From contig CAMLSA010000039.1 of NCBI GenBank assembly GCA_946482655.1, forward strand, positions 1 to 26,977: DNA of 26,977 bases. Reading direction: 5' to 3'. The notes below the pieces were generated by a model that worked only from the letters and a program-made list of their open reading frames with translations, did not search any database and was not told where the DNA came from. The DNA is from an uncultured Sphingomonas sp. GTDB taxonomy: Bacteria > Pseudomonadota > Alphaproteobacteria > Sphingomonadales > Sphingomonadaceae. Of the stretch, positions 15,992 to 23,660 are shown in pieces (position 1 is the first letter of the stretch; the number at the start of each line of letters is the position of its first letter). The position numbers and the translations under genes were made by a program.

Positions 15992-16390
15992 ATGCCCCGC
16001 GCTTTCACGATACTCCCCGCCTTCGTCCTGCTCGTGGCGGCGCCGCTGCCGGCCTATTCGAACAGCCCCGCCCCGCTTTCGCGCAAGGCGCAAAAGGAAC
16101 TGGCCGGGCGTACCGCCGGCAAGCCGGTCGCCTGCGTCCGGCTCAACCGGATCGGCTCGACCCGGATCGTCGACGAGACCGCGGTGATCTACAAGCAGTC
16201 GTCGCGGCTCTGGTATGTCAACCAGCCCGACGGCGGCCGTTGCGCGCTGCTCAAGCCTCGGCGCACGCTGATCACCCGCACCAGCAGCGGCCAGCTCTGC
16301 GGCAACGACCTGGTGACGATCGCCGAACCGGGTTCGCCGATCACCTATGGCGCGTGCGGGCTGGGGCAGTTCGTGCCCTATACGAAGTAG
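15992..16390 (+). CDS. Small secreted Cys-rich protein of unknown function
   Basis: A 132-residue protein with a signal peptide (MPRAFTILPAFVLLVAAPLP) cut near AYS. The mature part has four Cys (VACVRL, GRCALL, QLCGND and YGACGL), enough for two disulphides in the periplasm. The central section (RIVDETAVIYKQSSRLWYVN) and the ending PITYGACGLGQFVPY are beta-rich. This pattern is familiar from sphingomonad hypothetical proteins, but I can name no function. AAAAGGAG lies eight bases before ATG 15992. It follows gloB by 47 bases and may share its transcript. Confidence 0.75.
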   Translation: MPRAFTILPAFVLLVAAPLPAYSNSPAPLSRKAQKELAGRTAGKPVACVRLNRIGSTRIVDETAVIYKQSSRLWYVNQPDGGRCALLKPRRTLITRTSSGQLCGNDLVTIAEPGSPITYGACGLGQFVPYTK

Positions 16391-16410
16391 CGGGCCTTCC
16401 GCGCTTCTAC

Positions 16411-16438
16411 CGTCATCCTGGCGAAAGCTCGGATGACG
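16411..16438. repeat. REP-like palindrome
   Basis: CGTCATCC and GGATGACG form an eight-pair perfect stem around TGGCGAAAGCTC, which itself can pair further (GC-GAAA-GC). Palindromes with GTCATCC...GGATGAC are common intergenic repeats in sphingomonads. It lies between the converging secreted-protein gene and glsA and may stabilise or end both transcripts. Confidence 0.75.
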
Positions 16439-16454
16439 AATTGGGAATGGCTTC

Positions 16455-17411
16455 TCAGCCCGGCTCGCGCTGGTTGAACACCGACCAGCCGGTCGCGACC
16501 GCCAGCCGCTCGAGCGCCAGCGAACCGAGCGTCGAATTGCCACGCTCGTTAAGGCCGGGCGACCAGACCGCGATCGAGGCGATACCTGGCACCACGCAGA
16601 GGATGCCGCCGCCCACCCCCGACTTGCCGGGTATGCCGACCCGGAAGGCGAATTCGCCCGAGCCGTCATAATGGCCGCACAGCATCATCAGCGCGTTGAT
16701 GCGGCGCGCGCGCATCGGCGAGACGACGTTGAAGCCGGTGTCGGGGTGCTGCCCCTCGAGCATCAGGTAGCGGCCGGCGCGGGCAAGCTGCTTGCAGTTC
16801 ATCGCCAGTGCGCACTGATGGAAATAGACCGACAGCACCTGCTCGACCGGCTGATGGATATTGCCGAACGCCCGCATGTAATTGGCGAGCGCGGTGTTGC
16901 GAAAGCCGGTCTCGGCCTCGCCCCTGGCGACCTCGTCGTCGATCGTGATGCCGTCGTCGCCGGCTATCTCGCGCACGAAGCGCAATATCTCGCCGATCGC
17001 CTCCCGGGGCTGATGGCCCGCCAGCACCACGTCGGAGACGACGATCGCGCCCGCATTAATGAACGGATTGCGCGGGATGCCATGCTCGGCCTCGAGCTGG
17101 ACGATCGAGTTGAAGGCGTTGCCCGACGGCTCGCGGCCGACGCGCTGCCACAGCGCGTCGCCGGCCTTGCCGAGCGCCATGGTCAGCGCGAACACCTTCG
17201 AGACCGACTGGATCGAGAAGCTCATATCGGCGTCGCCGGCCGAATACATCCGGCCGTCATGGGTGGTGACGGCGATGCCGAAATGCTTCGGATCGACCCG
17301 CGCCAGGCCGGGAATATAGTCGGCGACCTTGCCGCGATCGCCGTGCCCGGCCATCTCCTCGGCGATCCGCCTGACCAGCGCGTCCAGATCGGGAGCGATC
17401 GTCAGCGGCAT
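16455..17411 (-). CDS. glsA: Glutaminase
   Basis: A 318-residue serine-dependent beta-lactamase-like glutaminase that hydrolyses glutamine to glutamate and ammonia in the cytosol. The Ser-x-x-Lys pair is Ser69/Lys72 within [10 protein letters not shown]. Other family stretches include [38 protein letters not shown] and [12 protein letters not shown]. Length is slightly above the usual 300-310. ATG 17411 is preceded by a strong GGGGGGAGGGA site. The gene starts 36 bases after the dnaN stop codon on the same strand and is probably co-transcribed with it. Some members help acid resistance or nitrogen supply; nothing here shows which role applies. Confidence 0.94.
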   Translation of the reverse strand: MPLTIAPDLDALVRRIAEEMAGHGDRGKVADYIPGLARVDPKHFGIAVTTHDGRMYSAGDADMSFSIQSVSKVFALTMALGKAGDALWQRVGREPSGNAFNSIVQLEAEHGIPRNPFINAGAIVVSDVVLAGHQPREAIGEILRFVREIAGDDGITIDDEVARGEAETGFRNTALANYMRAFGNIHQPVEQVLSVYFHQCALAMNCKQLARAGRYLMLEGQHPDTGFNVVSPMRARRINALMMLCGHYDGSGEFAFRVGIPGKSGVGGGILCVVPGIASIAVWSPGLNERGNSTLGSLALERLAVATGWSVFNQREPG

Positions 17412-17447
17412 CTCAGTCCCTCCCCCCGGATCGACCGGCGATGCCTG

Positions 17448-18560
17448 TCAGACTCGCATCGGCATCAGCACGTACAGCGCGGCTGCCTTGTCATTCTCGC
17501 GGATCAGCGTCGGCGCGGCGGCGTCGGCAAGGTGGACCTCGACCATGTCCCCGTCGATCTGCCCGAGAATGTCGAGCAGGTAGCGTGCGTTGAAGCCGAT
17601 TTCGAACCCCGACGAGCTGTAATCGCCCGACACTTCCTCGGCGGCGGTGCCATTCTCGGGGCTGGTCACCGACAGGGTGATCTTGTCCTTGTCGAGCGCC
17701 ATCTTGACCGCGCGAGTCTTTTCCGAGGCGATCGTGGCAACGCGATCGACGCCCTCCATGAAACTTTTGGGATCGATCTTGAGCAGCTTGTCGTTCGCGG
17801 TCGGAATCACGCGGTTGTAGTCGGGGAAGGTGCCGTCGATCAGCTTCGAGGTGAGGATCGCCGTGCCGAGGCCGAAGCGGATCTTGGTCGACGACAGGCT
17901 GATCTCGACCGAGCCGTCGACCTCGTCGAGCAGCTTGCGCAGCTCGCCGACGCATTTGCGCGGAATGATGATGTCGGGCATCCCCTCGGCACCGTCGGGG
18001 CGCGCGATGGTGACGCGGGCGAGGCGGTGGCCGTCGGTCGCGGCGGCTTTGAGCACCGGACTGCCGTCGTCCTGGACGTGGAAGAAGATGCCGTTCAGAT
18101 AATAGCGGGTCTCTTCGGTCGAGATCGCGAAGCGGGTCTTGTCGATCAGCTGCTTGAGCGTCTCGGCGGGCAGCTCGAATCTGGTCGGCAGCTCGCCCTC
18201 GGCGATCATCGGAAAATCATCCTTGGGCAGGGTCTGGAGGTTGAAACGCGCGCGTCCCGCGATGACGAGCATCTTGCCATCGGCGGCGCTGAGCTGGACT
18301 TGGCTGCCCTCGGGCAATTTGCGGGCGATGTCGAACAGGGTGTGGGCCGAGACGGTGATCGCGCCGGGCTGATCGATCGCGGCGGCCACCGCCTCGACTA
18401 TCTGCAGGTCGAGATCGGTCGCCATGAGCCGCAGCGTGCCTTCGGCAGTCGCCTCGATGAGGACGTTCGAGAGGATCGGGATCGTGTTGCGGCGTTCGAC
18501 CACCGACTGGACATGGCCCAGGCTCTTCAGAAGCGTCGCGCGTTCGATCGTTGCCTTCAT
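17448..18560 (-). CDS. dnaN: DNA polymerase III beta subunit (sliding clamp)
   Basis: A 370-residue clamp protein of normal length (E. coli 366) with three similar domains. It begins MKATIERATLLKSLGHVQSV and ends AALYVLMPMRV, both characteristic. Internal family stretches include VSAHTLFDIARKLPEG, TRYYLNGIFFH, ATDGHRLARV and PDYNRVIPTAN. As a dimeric ring it tethers DNA polymerase III to DNA and docks other repair and replication factors. GGGGAG precedes ATG 18560. No dnaA or recF is next to it, unlike the common dnaA-dnaN-recF order; instead glsA follows downstream on the same strand. Confidence 0.97.
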   Translation of the reverse strand: MKATIERATLLKSLGHVQSVVERRNTIPILSNVLIEATAEGTLRLMATDLDLQIVEAVAAAIDQPGAITVSAHTLFDIARKLPEGSQVQLSAADGKMLVIAGRARFNLQTLPKDDFPMIAEGELPTRFELPAETLKQLIDKTRFAISTEETRYYLNGIFFHVQDDGSPVLKAAATDGHRLARVTIARPDGAEGMPDIIIPRKCVGELRKLLDEVDGSVEISLSSTKIRFGLGTAILTSKLIDGTFPDYNRVIPTANDKLLKIDPKSFMEGVDRVATIASEKTRAVKMALDKDKITLSVTSPENGTAAEEVSGDYSSSGFEIGFNARYLLDILGQIDGDMVEVHLADAAAPTLIRENDKAAALYVLMPMRV

Positions 18561-18599
18561 GGACTCCCCGGCATCCCCGAAATGTTCAAATGGAACCCG

Positions 18600-18605
18600 A
18601 CTATA
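18600..18605 (-). promoter_or_regulatory. Candidate -10 box for dnaN
   Basis: On the minus strand TATAGT lies about 40 bases before the dnaN start codon. It resembles a sigma-70-type -10 element, but I see no clear TTGACA-like -35 at the right spacing, so this is tentative. Confidence 0.25.
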
Positions 18606-18741
18606 GCGCGGCTTTGCAGGCCCGCTAGTCCCAAGCTGAAAAAGCGGAGGATAAAAGAGCGGCGCGGTCGCGAGGCAAGTCTCCTTCGCGGGAACGACGT
18701 CAAGCGGGTGAGCGGCGTCGGCCGCGCCGAGCCGCGCAAGG

Positions 18742-18773
18742 AAAAGGGGCCGGAGCTCCCGCGCTCCGGCCCC
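18742..18773 (-). terminator. Intrinsic terminator after the opacity-like gene
   Basis: On the minus strand an eleven-pair stem, GGGGCCGGAGC / GCTCCGGCCCC with loop GCGGGA, is followed by TTTT. It lies 25 bases past the outer membrane protein stop codon and should end that transcript before dnaN. Confidence 0.85.
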
Positions 18774-18797
18774 TCCCCTTTGGCTTCCGCCCTTCGC

Positions 18798-19379
18798 CTA
18801 AAAACGGAAGCCGAAGCCCGCCACGACCTGATGGCGCGAGAAGCCCCGCTCGTAGTTGGAATAACGATATTCGGTCTTCACGAACGCGTTGGAGTTGACC
18901 GCGTACTCGGCTCCGACCCCGACCCGGGCGCCATTGAGATTGGTCTTGTCGAGCGTGATCTGACCGGTGCCGTCATTGCTGGTCAGCTTGGCCTGCGCGT
19001 TGGTGTAGCCGGCCTTGGCGTAGAGCAGCGTCCTGTCGCCGACGACGGTGCCCACGCGCCCGCCGATATAGAGATCGCGGCCGGCCTTGGCGCAAACCCT
19101 CGGATCGGCGGCAGTCCGCGAACCGCCGCACAATTTAGCGGTCGAATCCGAGGCCTCGGCCTCGATGCCGACGAGGCCCATGCCGGTCTGGAAATCATAG
19201 CCGGCGCCGAGGCCATAGGCGACGCCGTCCTTGTGCCCGTTGTTCTGGACGCGGTCCCAGCCGGCCAAGCCTTCGACACGGGCGCCGGTGAACGGCGCGC
19301 CACCGGTGGCGGTGTCCTGGGCAAAGGCCGGGGCTGCTGCGCTGGCCGCGAACAGGGCGGCGACAACGATGCTACGCAT
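18798..19379 (-). CDS. Opacity-type outer membrane beta-barrel protein
   Basis: A 193-residue protein with a clear signal peptide (MRSIVVAALFAASAAAPAFA-QD). The mature part alternates in the manner of an eight-stranded barrel of the OmpA/Opa class: GARVEGLAGWDRV, GVAYGLGAGYDF, GLVGIEAEASDS, DLYIGGRVGTVV, LLYAKAGYT, GARVGVGAEYAV and NAFVKTEYRYSNY. It ends in FGFRF with the C-terminal Phe needed for outer membrane insertion. Two Cys sit in one predicted surface loop (KLCGGSR, RVCAKAG) and may pair. GGAG lies seven bases before ATG 19379. An inverted repeat that would fold in the mRNA leader lies just upstream. Function beyond membrane structure or adhesion cannot be inferred. Confidence 0.88.
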   Translation of the reverse strand: MRSIVVAALFAASAAAPAFAQDTATGGAPFTGARVEGLAGWDRVQNNGHKDGVAYGLGAGYDFQTGMGLVGIEAEASDSTAKLCGGSRTAADPRVCAKAGRDLYIGGRVGTVVGDRTLLYAKAGYTNAQAKLTSNDGTGQITLDKTNLNGARVGVGAEYAVNSNAFVKTEYRYSNYERGFSRHQVVAGFGFRF

Positions 19380-19401
19380 AGTATAACTCCATCTATAACC
19401 T

Positions 19402-19426
19402 CGTCTCCGGAAATTGGGTGGAGACG
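19402..19426 (-). promoter_or_regulatory. Inverted repeat in the leader of the opacity-like gene
   Basis: CGTCTCC (19402-19408) and GGAGACG (19420-19426) form a seven-pair stem with an eleven-base loop, ending 22 bases before the start codon. If transcribed it gives a leader hairpin close to the ribosome site; as DNA it could be an operator. Confidence 0.45.
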
Positions 19427-19435
19427 TGGGAGGCC

Positions 19436-19470
19436 TAGTGCACTAAGCCGCGAGAGGTTGCATGAACCTC
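19436..19470. promoter_or_regulatory. Two palindromes between divergent envelope genes
   Basis: TAGTGCACTA (19436-19445) is a perfect ten-base palindrome, and GAGGTT-GCATG-AACCTC (19454-19470) is a six-base inverted repeat. Both lie between the divergent opacity-like and IalB-like genes and could be regulator sites. No known consensus was recognised. Confidence 0.4.
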
Positions 19471-19520
19471 ACCTAAACGGAGGAATTTGTTGCATTTCTG
19501 CCACTTTTGAGAGGTCGGGG

Positions 19521-20018
19521 TTGACAGCCGGAAGGGCCCGGATTTTCTGGCTTCTTTGCGCATTGCCGCTGCTTTCGGCGGCAGCGCCCGGCCGGCTTGC
19601 GCTCGGAATTTTTTCGGGCTGGGGGGCGTTCCGCGATACGAATCCGCCGCGCTGCTACGCGATCGCCCGTCCTGAAAATCGCGGCGCCGGCGAATGGAAG
19701 AGCTTCGCCTCGGTCGGGATATGGCCGCGACAGCGGATCCGGGGTCAGGTCCACTTCCGCCTGCGCCTACCCCGTGCGCCGAACAGCCCGATCCGGCTGA
19801 CCTTCGGCGATCGCAGCTTCGCGCTGGTCGCTGCGAGCGTCGACGCCTGGGCCCCCGATTCCCGCGCCGACGCCGCCATCATCGCCGCAATGCGCGGCGG
19901 CAGATCGATGCGGATCGCCTGGGTGTCACGGGACGGCCGGAATCGGTCGGACGGCTATCTGCTGAAGGGCGTGGCGACGGCGATCGACGCGGCGGCGCTG
20001 GGCTGTGCGCGGAAATAA
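19521..20018 (+). CDS. IalB-like secreted protein
   Basis: A 165-residue protein with signal peptide (RIFWLLCALPLLSAAAPG). The mature part resembles the invasion-associated locus B family: a start around WGAFRDTNPPRCYAIARP, a middle with RLTFGDRSFALV, and the closing SDGYLLKGVATAIDAAALGC, with the two Cys placed for one disulphide. In alphaproteobacteria this family is periplasmic or outer-membrane associated with no settled general function; invasion is known only for the Bartonella founder. The start is TTG at 19521 with GAGAGG six bases upstream, because no ATG or GTG fits. It diverges from the opacity-like gene across 141 bases and converges on the helicase gene. Confidence 0.75.
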   Translation: MTAGRARIFWLLCALPLLSAAAPGRLALGIFSGWGAFRDTNPPRCYAIARPENRGAGEWKSFASVGIWPRQRIRGQVHFRLRLPRAPNSPIRLTFGDRSFALVAASVDAWAPDSRADAAIIAAMRGGRSMRIAWVSRDGRNRSDGYLLKGVATAIDAAALGCARK

Positions 20019-20046
20019 CGCCCCCTGAGCAGGAAGGGGAATGTCT

Positions 20047-22545
20047 TCACTCCCGCATTGCCTCGGCCGCCAGCGCGTCGGCCTCGATCAGCAGCACATC
20101 GTCGGCCAGCCCCTGCGCGACCGTCTCGCGGCCGATCAGCACCAGCACCGGCACCGCGAGCGGGGAGACGCGGTCGAGCCGGACGTGGATGATATTCTCC
20201 GCCGCGCGCTCGATCAGCGCGCCGAGGCGGCCGACATCGGTCATCTTCGCGCGGGCGTCGGCCCAAGCGGCGTCGAGGAGGAGATGGTCGGGCTCGTAGC
20301 GGCGCAGCACGTCGTAGATCAGGTCCGTCGAGAAGGTGACCTGGCGGCCCGATTTCTTCTTGCCCGGATGCTGGCGCTCGACGAGGCCGCCGATCACCGC
20401 AACCTCGCGGAACGCGCGCTTGAGCAAGGCCGACCCTTCGACCCACTGAACGAATTCGTCCTCCAATATCTCGGGCGAGAAGAGGCTGGCGGGATCTTCG
20501 ACCGGTTGGAGCGAATAGGTCGCGATCGCATAATCGCTCGACACGAAGCCCAATGGCGACAGCCCCTGGCTCTCCATCCGGCGGGTGAGCAGCATGCCGA
20601 GCGACTGGTGCGCGTTCCAGCCCTCGAAGCTGTAGATCACCATATAATGGCGCTTCTCGTGCGGGAAGGTCTCGACCAGCAGCTCGTCCGGCGCGGGCAG
20701 GCGCGAGCGGCGTCGCTGGACCTCGAGCCATTCGCGGACGTCATCGGGAAAGCGCGGCCACTCGCTCGGATCGTGGAGATAGGCGCGCACCCGGTCGGCG
20801 AGGTGGGTCGAGATCGGCATGCGCGCGCCGCCATAGGTCGGGATGCGCGCCGGCTTCGATGTGGCGCGGACGATCAGGTCGGTGAGGTCGATCTTCTGGA
20901 CCTCGAGCGAAAGCCCCATGAAGAAGAAGCAGTCGCCGGGCGACAGGGTGACCCCGAAGCCCTCCTCGACCTTGCCGAGGCTGCGGCCATTCTTGAAGCG
21001 CACGTCGAGCATCGGCGCCTCGACGATGATGCCCGCGTTCAACCGGTGCTGCGCGGCGAAGCCCGGATGGCTGATCCGCCACAGGCCTTCGGGCGTCTGG
21101 GTCAGCCGGCGATATTTCTCATAGGCCTTCAGTGCATAGCCGCCATTGGCGATATAGGTGAGGACCCGGTCGAACCGCTCGGGGGTCAGCGTCGCATAGG
21201 GCGCCGCGCGGTTGACCTCGGCGAGCATCTGCTCGGCGCGGAACGGGCCGGCGCAGGCCACTGCCATGACATGCTGGGCGAGCACGTCGAGGCTGCCCGG
21301 GCGGAAGGGCTCATTGTCGAGATCGCCGGCCGTGATCGCATCGAGCGCGGCGCGGCCTTCGAGATATTCGAAACGGTTGCCGGGCACGATCACCGCCTCG
21401 CTCGGCTCGTCGAGTCGGTGATTGGCGCGGCCGATCCGCTGGAGCAGCCGCGAGGCGCCCTTGGGCGCGCCCATCTGTATGACCAGATCGACGTCGCCCC
21501 AGTCGACGCCGAGATCGAGGCTCGCGGTAGCGACCAGCCCGCGCAGCCGCCCCTCGGCCATCGCCGTCTCGACCTTGCGGCGCGCCTCCTTGCTGAGCGA
21601 GCCATGGTGGATGCCGATCGGCAGTCCCATCGCGTTGACCATCCACAGATCCTGGAAGATCAGCTCGGCGAGGCTGCGGGTGTTGCAGAAGATGATCGTC
21701 GTCCTGTGGGTCTCGATCTCGGCCATCACCTGTTCGGCAGCATAGCGACCCGAATGGCCGGCCCAGGGAATGCGGCCCTCGGGAATCAGGATGTCGATCC
21801 GCGGCGGCACGCCGGGCTCGCCCTCGACCAGCGCCACCGCCTCATAGTCGCCCAAGCCCGACAGCCAGGCCCGATAGGCATCGGCATCGGCGATCGTCGC
21901 CGACAGCGCGACCCGGCGCATCCCCGGGGCGAGGCTCTCGAGCCGGGCGACCGACAAGGCGAGCAGGTCGCCGCGCTTGGTGGTGGCGAAGGCGTGGATC
22001 TCGTCGATGACAATCGTCCTGAGGCCCGCGAACAGCTTCCCGCTCTCGGGATAGGAGAGCAGCAGACTGAGCGATTCGGGGGTGGTGAGGAGGATCTGCG
22101 GCGGCCGCACCCGCTGGCGCGCCTTGCGGTCGGCCGGGGTATCGCCGGTGCGGGTCTCGACGCGGATGTCGAGCCCCATCTCCTCGATCGGGGTCAGCAG
22201 GTTGCGCTGGACGTCGACCGCGAGGGCTTTCAGCGGCGAGACATAGAGGGTGTGGAGGCCCTCGCGCGGGTCCTCGATCAGCTGGGCGAGGGTAGGGAGG
22301 AATCCGGCAAGCGTCTTGCCCGACCCAGTGGGAGCGACAAGCAGTGCGTCGCGGCCGGCGCGTGCCGCGTCGAGCATCTCGAGCTGATGTCGGCGCGGAC
22401 CCCAGCCCCTGGCGGCGAACCAGTCGGCAAGGGGGAGGGGAATGGGCCAATCGTCGCGCGACAAGGATAGATGCTCGAAAATGGACAGGATGTTCATCAG
22501 CGCATGATGTTGCGCGCCGATCAACGCTTGACGCCACAATAGCAA
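20047..22545 (-). CDS. Ligase-associated-type DEXH-box DNA helicase (Lhr-like)
   Basis: An 832-residue superfamily 2 helicase. Walker A APTGSGKT is at 71-78 and the DEIH box at 181-184. TTPESLSLLLSY, SATIADADAYRAWL and the motif VI region LQRIGRANHRLD follow. The C-terminal half fits the Lhr-core/winged-helix and DUF-type tail of ligase-associated repair helicases, which work with an ATP-dependent DNA ligase, an exonuclease and a phosphoesterase. None of those partners is visible here, since the gene downstream converges on it. The start is uncertain: TTG 22545 has GGAGG seven bases upstream, while ATG 22497 (MNILSIFEHL) lacks a ribosome site but gives a more usual N-terminus. Predicted role: ATP-driven unwinding in DNA repair. 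Confidence 0.92.
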   Translation of the reverse strand: MLLWRQALIGAQHHALMNILSIFEHLSLSRDDWPIPLPLADWFAARGWGPRRHQLEMLDAARAGRDALLVAPTGSGKTLAGFLPTLAQLIEDPREGLHTLYVSPLKALAVDVQRNLLTPIEEMGLDIRVETRTGDTPADRKARQRVRPPQILLTTPESLSLLLSYPESGKLFAGLRTIVIDEIHAFATTKRGDLLALSVARLESLAPGMRRVALSATIADADAYRAWLSGLGDYEAVALVEGEPGVPPRIDILIPEGRIPWAGHSGRYAAEQVMAEIETHRTTIIFCNTRSLAELIFQDLWMVNAMGLPIGIHHGSLSKEARRKVETAMAEGRLRGLVATASLDLGVDWGDVDLVIQMGAPKGASRLLQRIGRANHRLDEPSEAVIVPGNRFEYLEGRAALDAITAGDLDNEPFRPGSLDVLAQHVMAVACAGPFRAEQMLAEVNRAAPYATLTPERFDRVLTYIANGGYALKAYEKYRRLTQTPEGLWRISHPGFAAQHRLNAGIIVEAPMLDVRFKNGRSLGKVEEGFGVTLSPGDCFFFMGLSLEVQKIDLTDLIVRATSKPARIPTYGGARMPISTHLADRVRAYLHDPSEWPRFPDDVREWLEVQRRRSRLPAPDELLVETFPHEKRHYMVIYSFEGWNAHQSLGMLLTRRMESQGLSPLGFVSSDYAIATYSLQPVEDPASLFSPEILEDEFVQWVEGSALLKRAFREVAVIGGLVERQHPGKKKSGRQVTFSTDLIYDVLRRYEPDHLLLDAAWADARAKMTDVGRLGALIERAAENIIHVRLDRVSPLAVPVLVLIGRETVAQGLADDVLLIEADALAAEAMRE

Positions 22546-22581
22546 AGTCTAGCCTCCGCGACAGGCTGAGGGGGGATCTTG

Positions 22582-22869
22582 ATGCCAAGGGGCGGGGCTG
22601 CGGCCCCATCGAGACCGAGCACACGGCGGGTGCAGCAGCAAGTGCCGCTGCTGCAGGTTCTCTTTTGTGGATTTTGGTCCTCGATGTTCCTGTTCGCCGC
22701 GTTGGGCGGAATGATCTATTTTCGGGACGATCTTCTGGTCGGGCTGCTCTTCGTCCTGTTTGCCGGGACGATGGGCGTCGCCTTGCTCATACCGGCGGGA
22801 TTTTTGACGACCGAGCAATTTGAAGCGATCGCGAAGGCGTTGCGCTTGCTCCGCGACAAGGAAAAATAA
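22582..22869 (+). CDS. Small two-helix membrane protein
   Basis: A 95-residue protein of unknown function. A short basic N-terminus is followed by two hydrophobic segments (LQVLFCGFWSSMFLFAALGG and LLVGLLFVLFAGTMGVALL) joined by MIYFRDD, then a helical tail LTTEQFEAIAKALRLLRDKEK. ATG 22582 is preceded by GGGGGGA; a TTG directly before it is possible. The stop codon overlaps the next start (TAATG), so it is made together with the following membrane-anchored protein and may form a complex with it. The promoter must lie within the 36 bases shared with the divergent helicase gene or inside its 5' end. Confidence 0.75.
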   Translation: MPRGGAAAPSRPSTRRVQQQVPLLQVLFCGFWSSMFLFAALGGMIYFRDDLLVGLLFVLFAGTMGVALLIPAGFLTTEQFEAIAKALRLLRDKEK

Positions 22870-23654
22870 TGACGCGTCGGTGGCTGGCCATTGGTACCCT
22901 GTTGGGCTTTCTCGCCATGCTGGTCGCGGCGGCCTTCGCGATCTGGAATTACCGCAAGCTCGCCGAGGATATCGCCAACGGCCGGGCCGAGCTGGCATCG
23001 ACGCGCTCGCAGCTCATGATCGCATCGGACGCCGCCATCGCCAACCGGCAGCTGGTCGAAGCGGCGATCGGCGTCGCCAACGCCCTGCGGCCGCGGTGCG
23101 TCAATCCGCGCACCACCGCCGATCTGAACATCTGCTCGCTGCTCCGAACGACTCCCACGACTCCCGCCTATGTCGAGTTTCTGGCGAGCTACACCGACGC
23201 GACCGCCAAGCGTGTCCGGGCGTCGTCGGCGGACGACTTCGCATCGATAGAGAATATCTATCGCGATCTCGTGCCCAAGGCCGAGGTGCTGGGCAACGAA
23301 GGAGCCGCCAAGCAATGGCTGGCACGGGCCAAGGAAGGGATCGCCTACGCGCAGTGGCGCCAGGGCAAGCTGGATGAGGGTGCAGCCACGATCGCCCAGG
23401 CCGCCGAGCTCGATCCGGCATCGGCCTTCGTCGGAATGACGAGCCTGAAGATCATGTGCGCGCGCAAACGTCCGGCCGGCGAAGTCCGCAAGGCCTATTC
23501 CGATCTGTCGGCCCGGCTCGCCAGGCTCAAGGCGGAAGCGGCGAGAAGCCCGTTCCGCGCCGTCGCCGAAAACGCCGCGCTCGAGGACGGCTATTTGCGC
23601 GCGGATGATTCGATCGACTATTTCTGCGGCTACGCCCAGCTCGAGCGGCGCTGA
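22869..23654 (+). CDS. Membrane-anchored protein with helical periplasmic domain
   Basis: A 261-residue protein that I cannot assign to a named family. One N-terminal membrane segment (WLAIGTLLGFLAMLVAAAFA) is followed by a probable coiled coil (LAEDIANGRAELASTRSQL, about residues 31-60). The remainder is helical with a TPR-like unit (EGIAYAQWRQGKLDEGAATI and AAELDPASAFVGM, about 155-195). Four Cys occur in the soluble part (PRCVNP, NICSLL, IMCARK and YFCGYA), fitting an oxidising periplasm. It shares one base with the preceding gene (TAATG). Convergent pgm starts its stop codon only six bases away. A scaffold role at the membrane is inference only. Confidence 0.75.
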   Translation: MTRRWLAIGTLLGFLAMLVAAAFAIWNYRKLAEDIANGRAELASTRSQLMIASDAAIANRQLVEAAIGVANALRPRCVNPRTTADLNICSLLRTTPTTPAYVEFLASYTDATAKRVRASSADDFASIENIYRDLVPKAEVLGNEGAAKQWLARAKEGIAYAQWRQGKLDEGAATIAQAAELDPASAFVGMTSLKIMCARKRPAGEVRKAYSDLSARLARLKAEAARSPFRAVAENAALEDGYLRADDSIDYFCGYAQLERR

Positions 23655-23660
23655 TCGAGC

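Noticed and set aside
16671..20018. Plus-strand open frame of 1115 codons
   Set aside because: Most of it is antisense to glsA, dnaN and the opacity-like gene, which have clear family motifs. Its translation is Arg/Asp-rich without domains. Only the last 165 codons, from TTG 19521, are a real gene.
20041..22470. Plus-strand open frame of 809 codons
   Set aside because: It mirrors the helicase gene and is a GC-driven shadow with Arg/Asp/Leu-rich non-protein composition.
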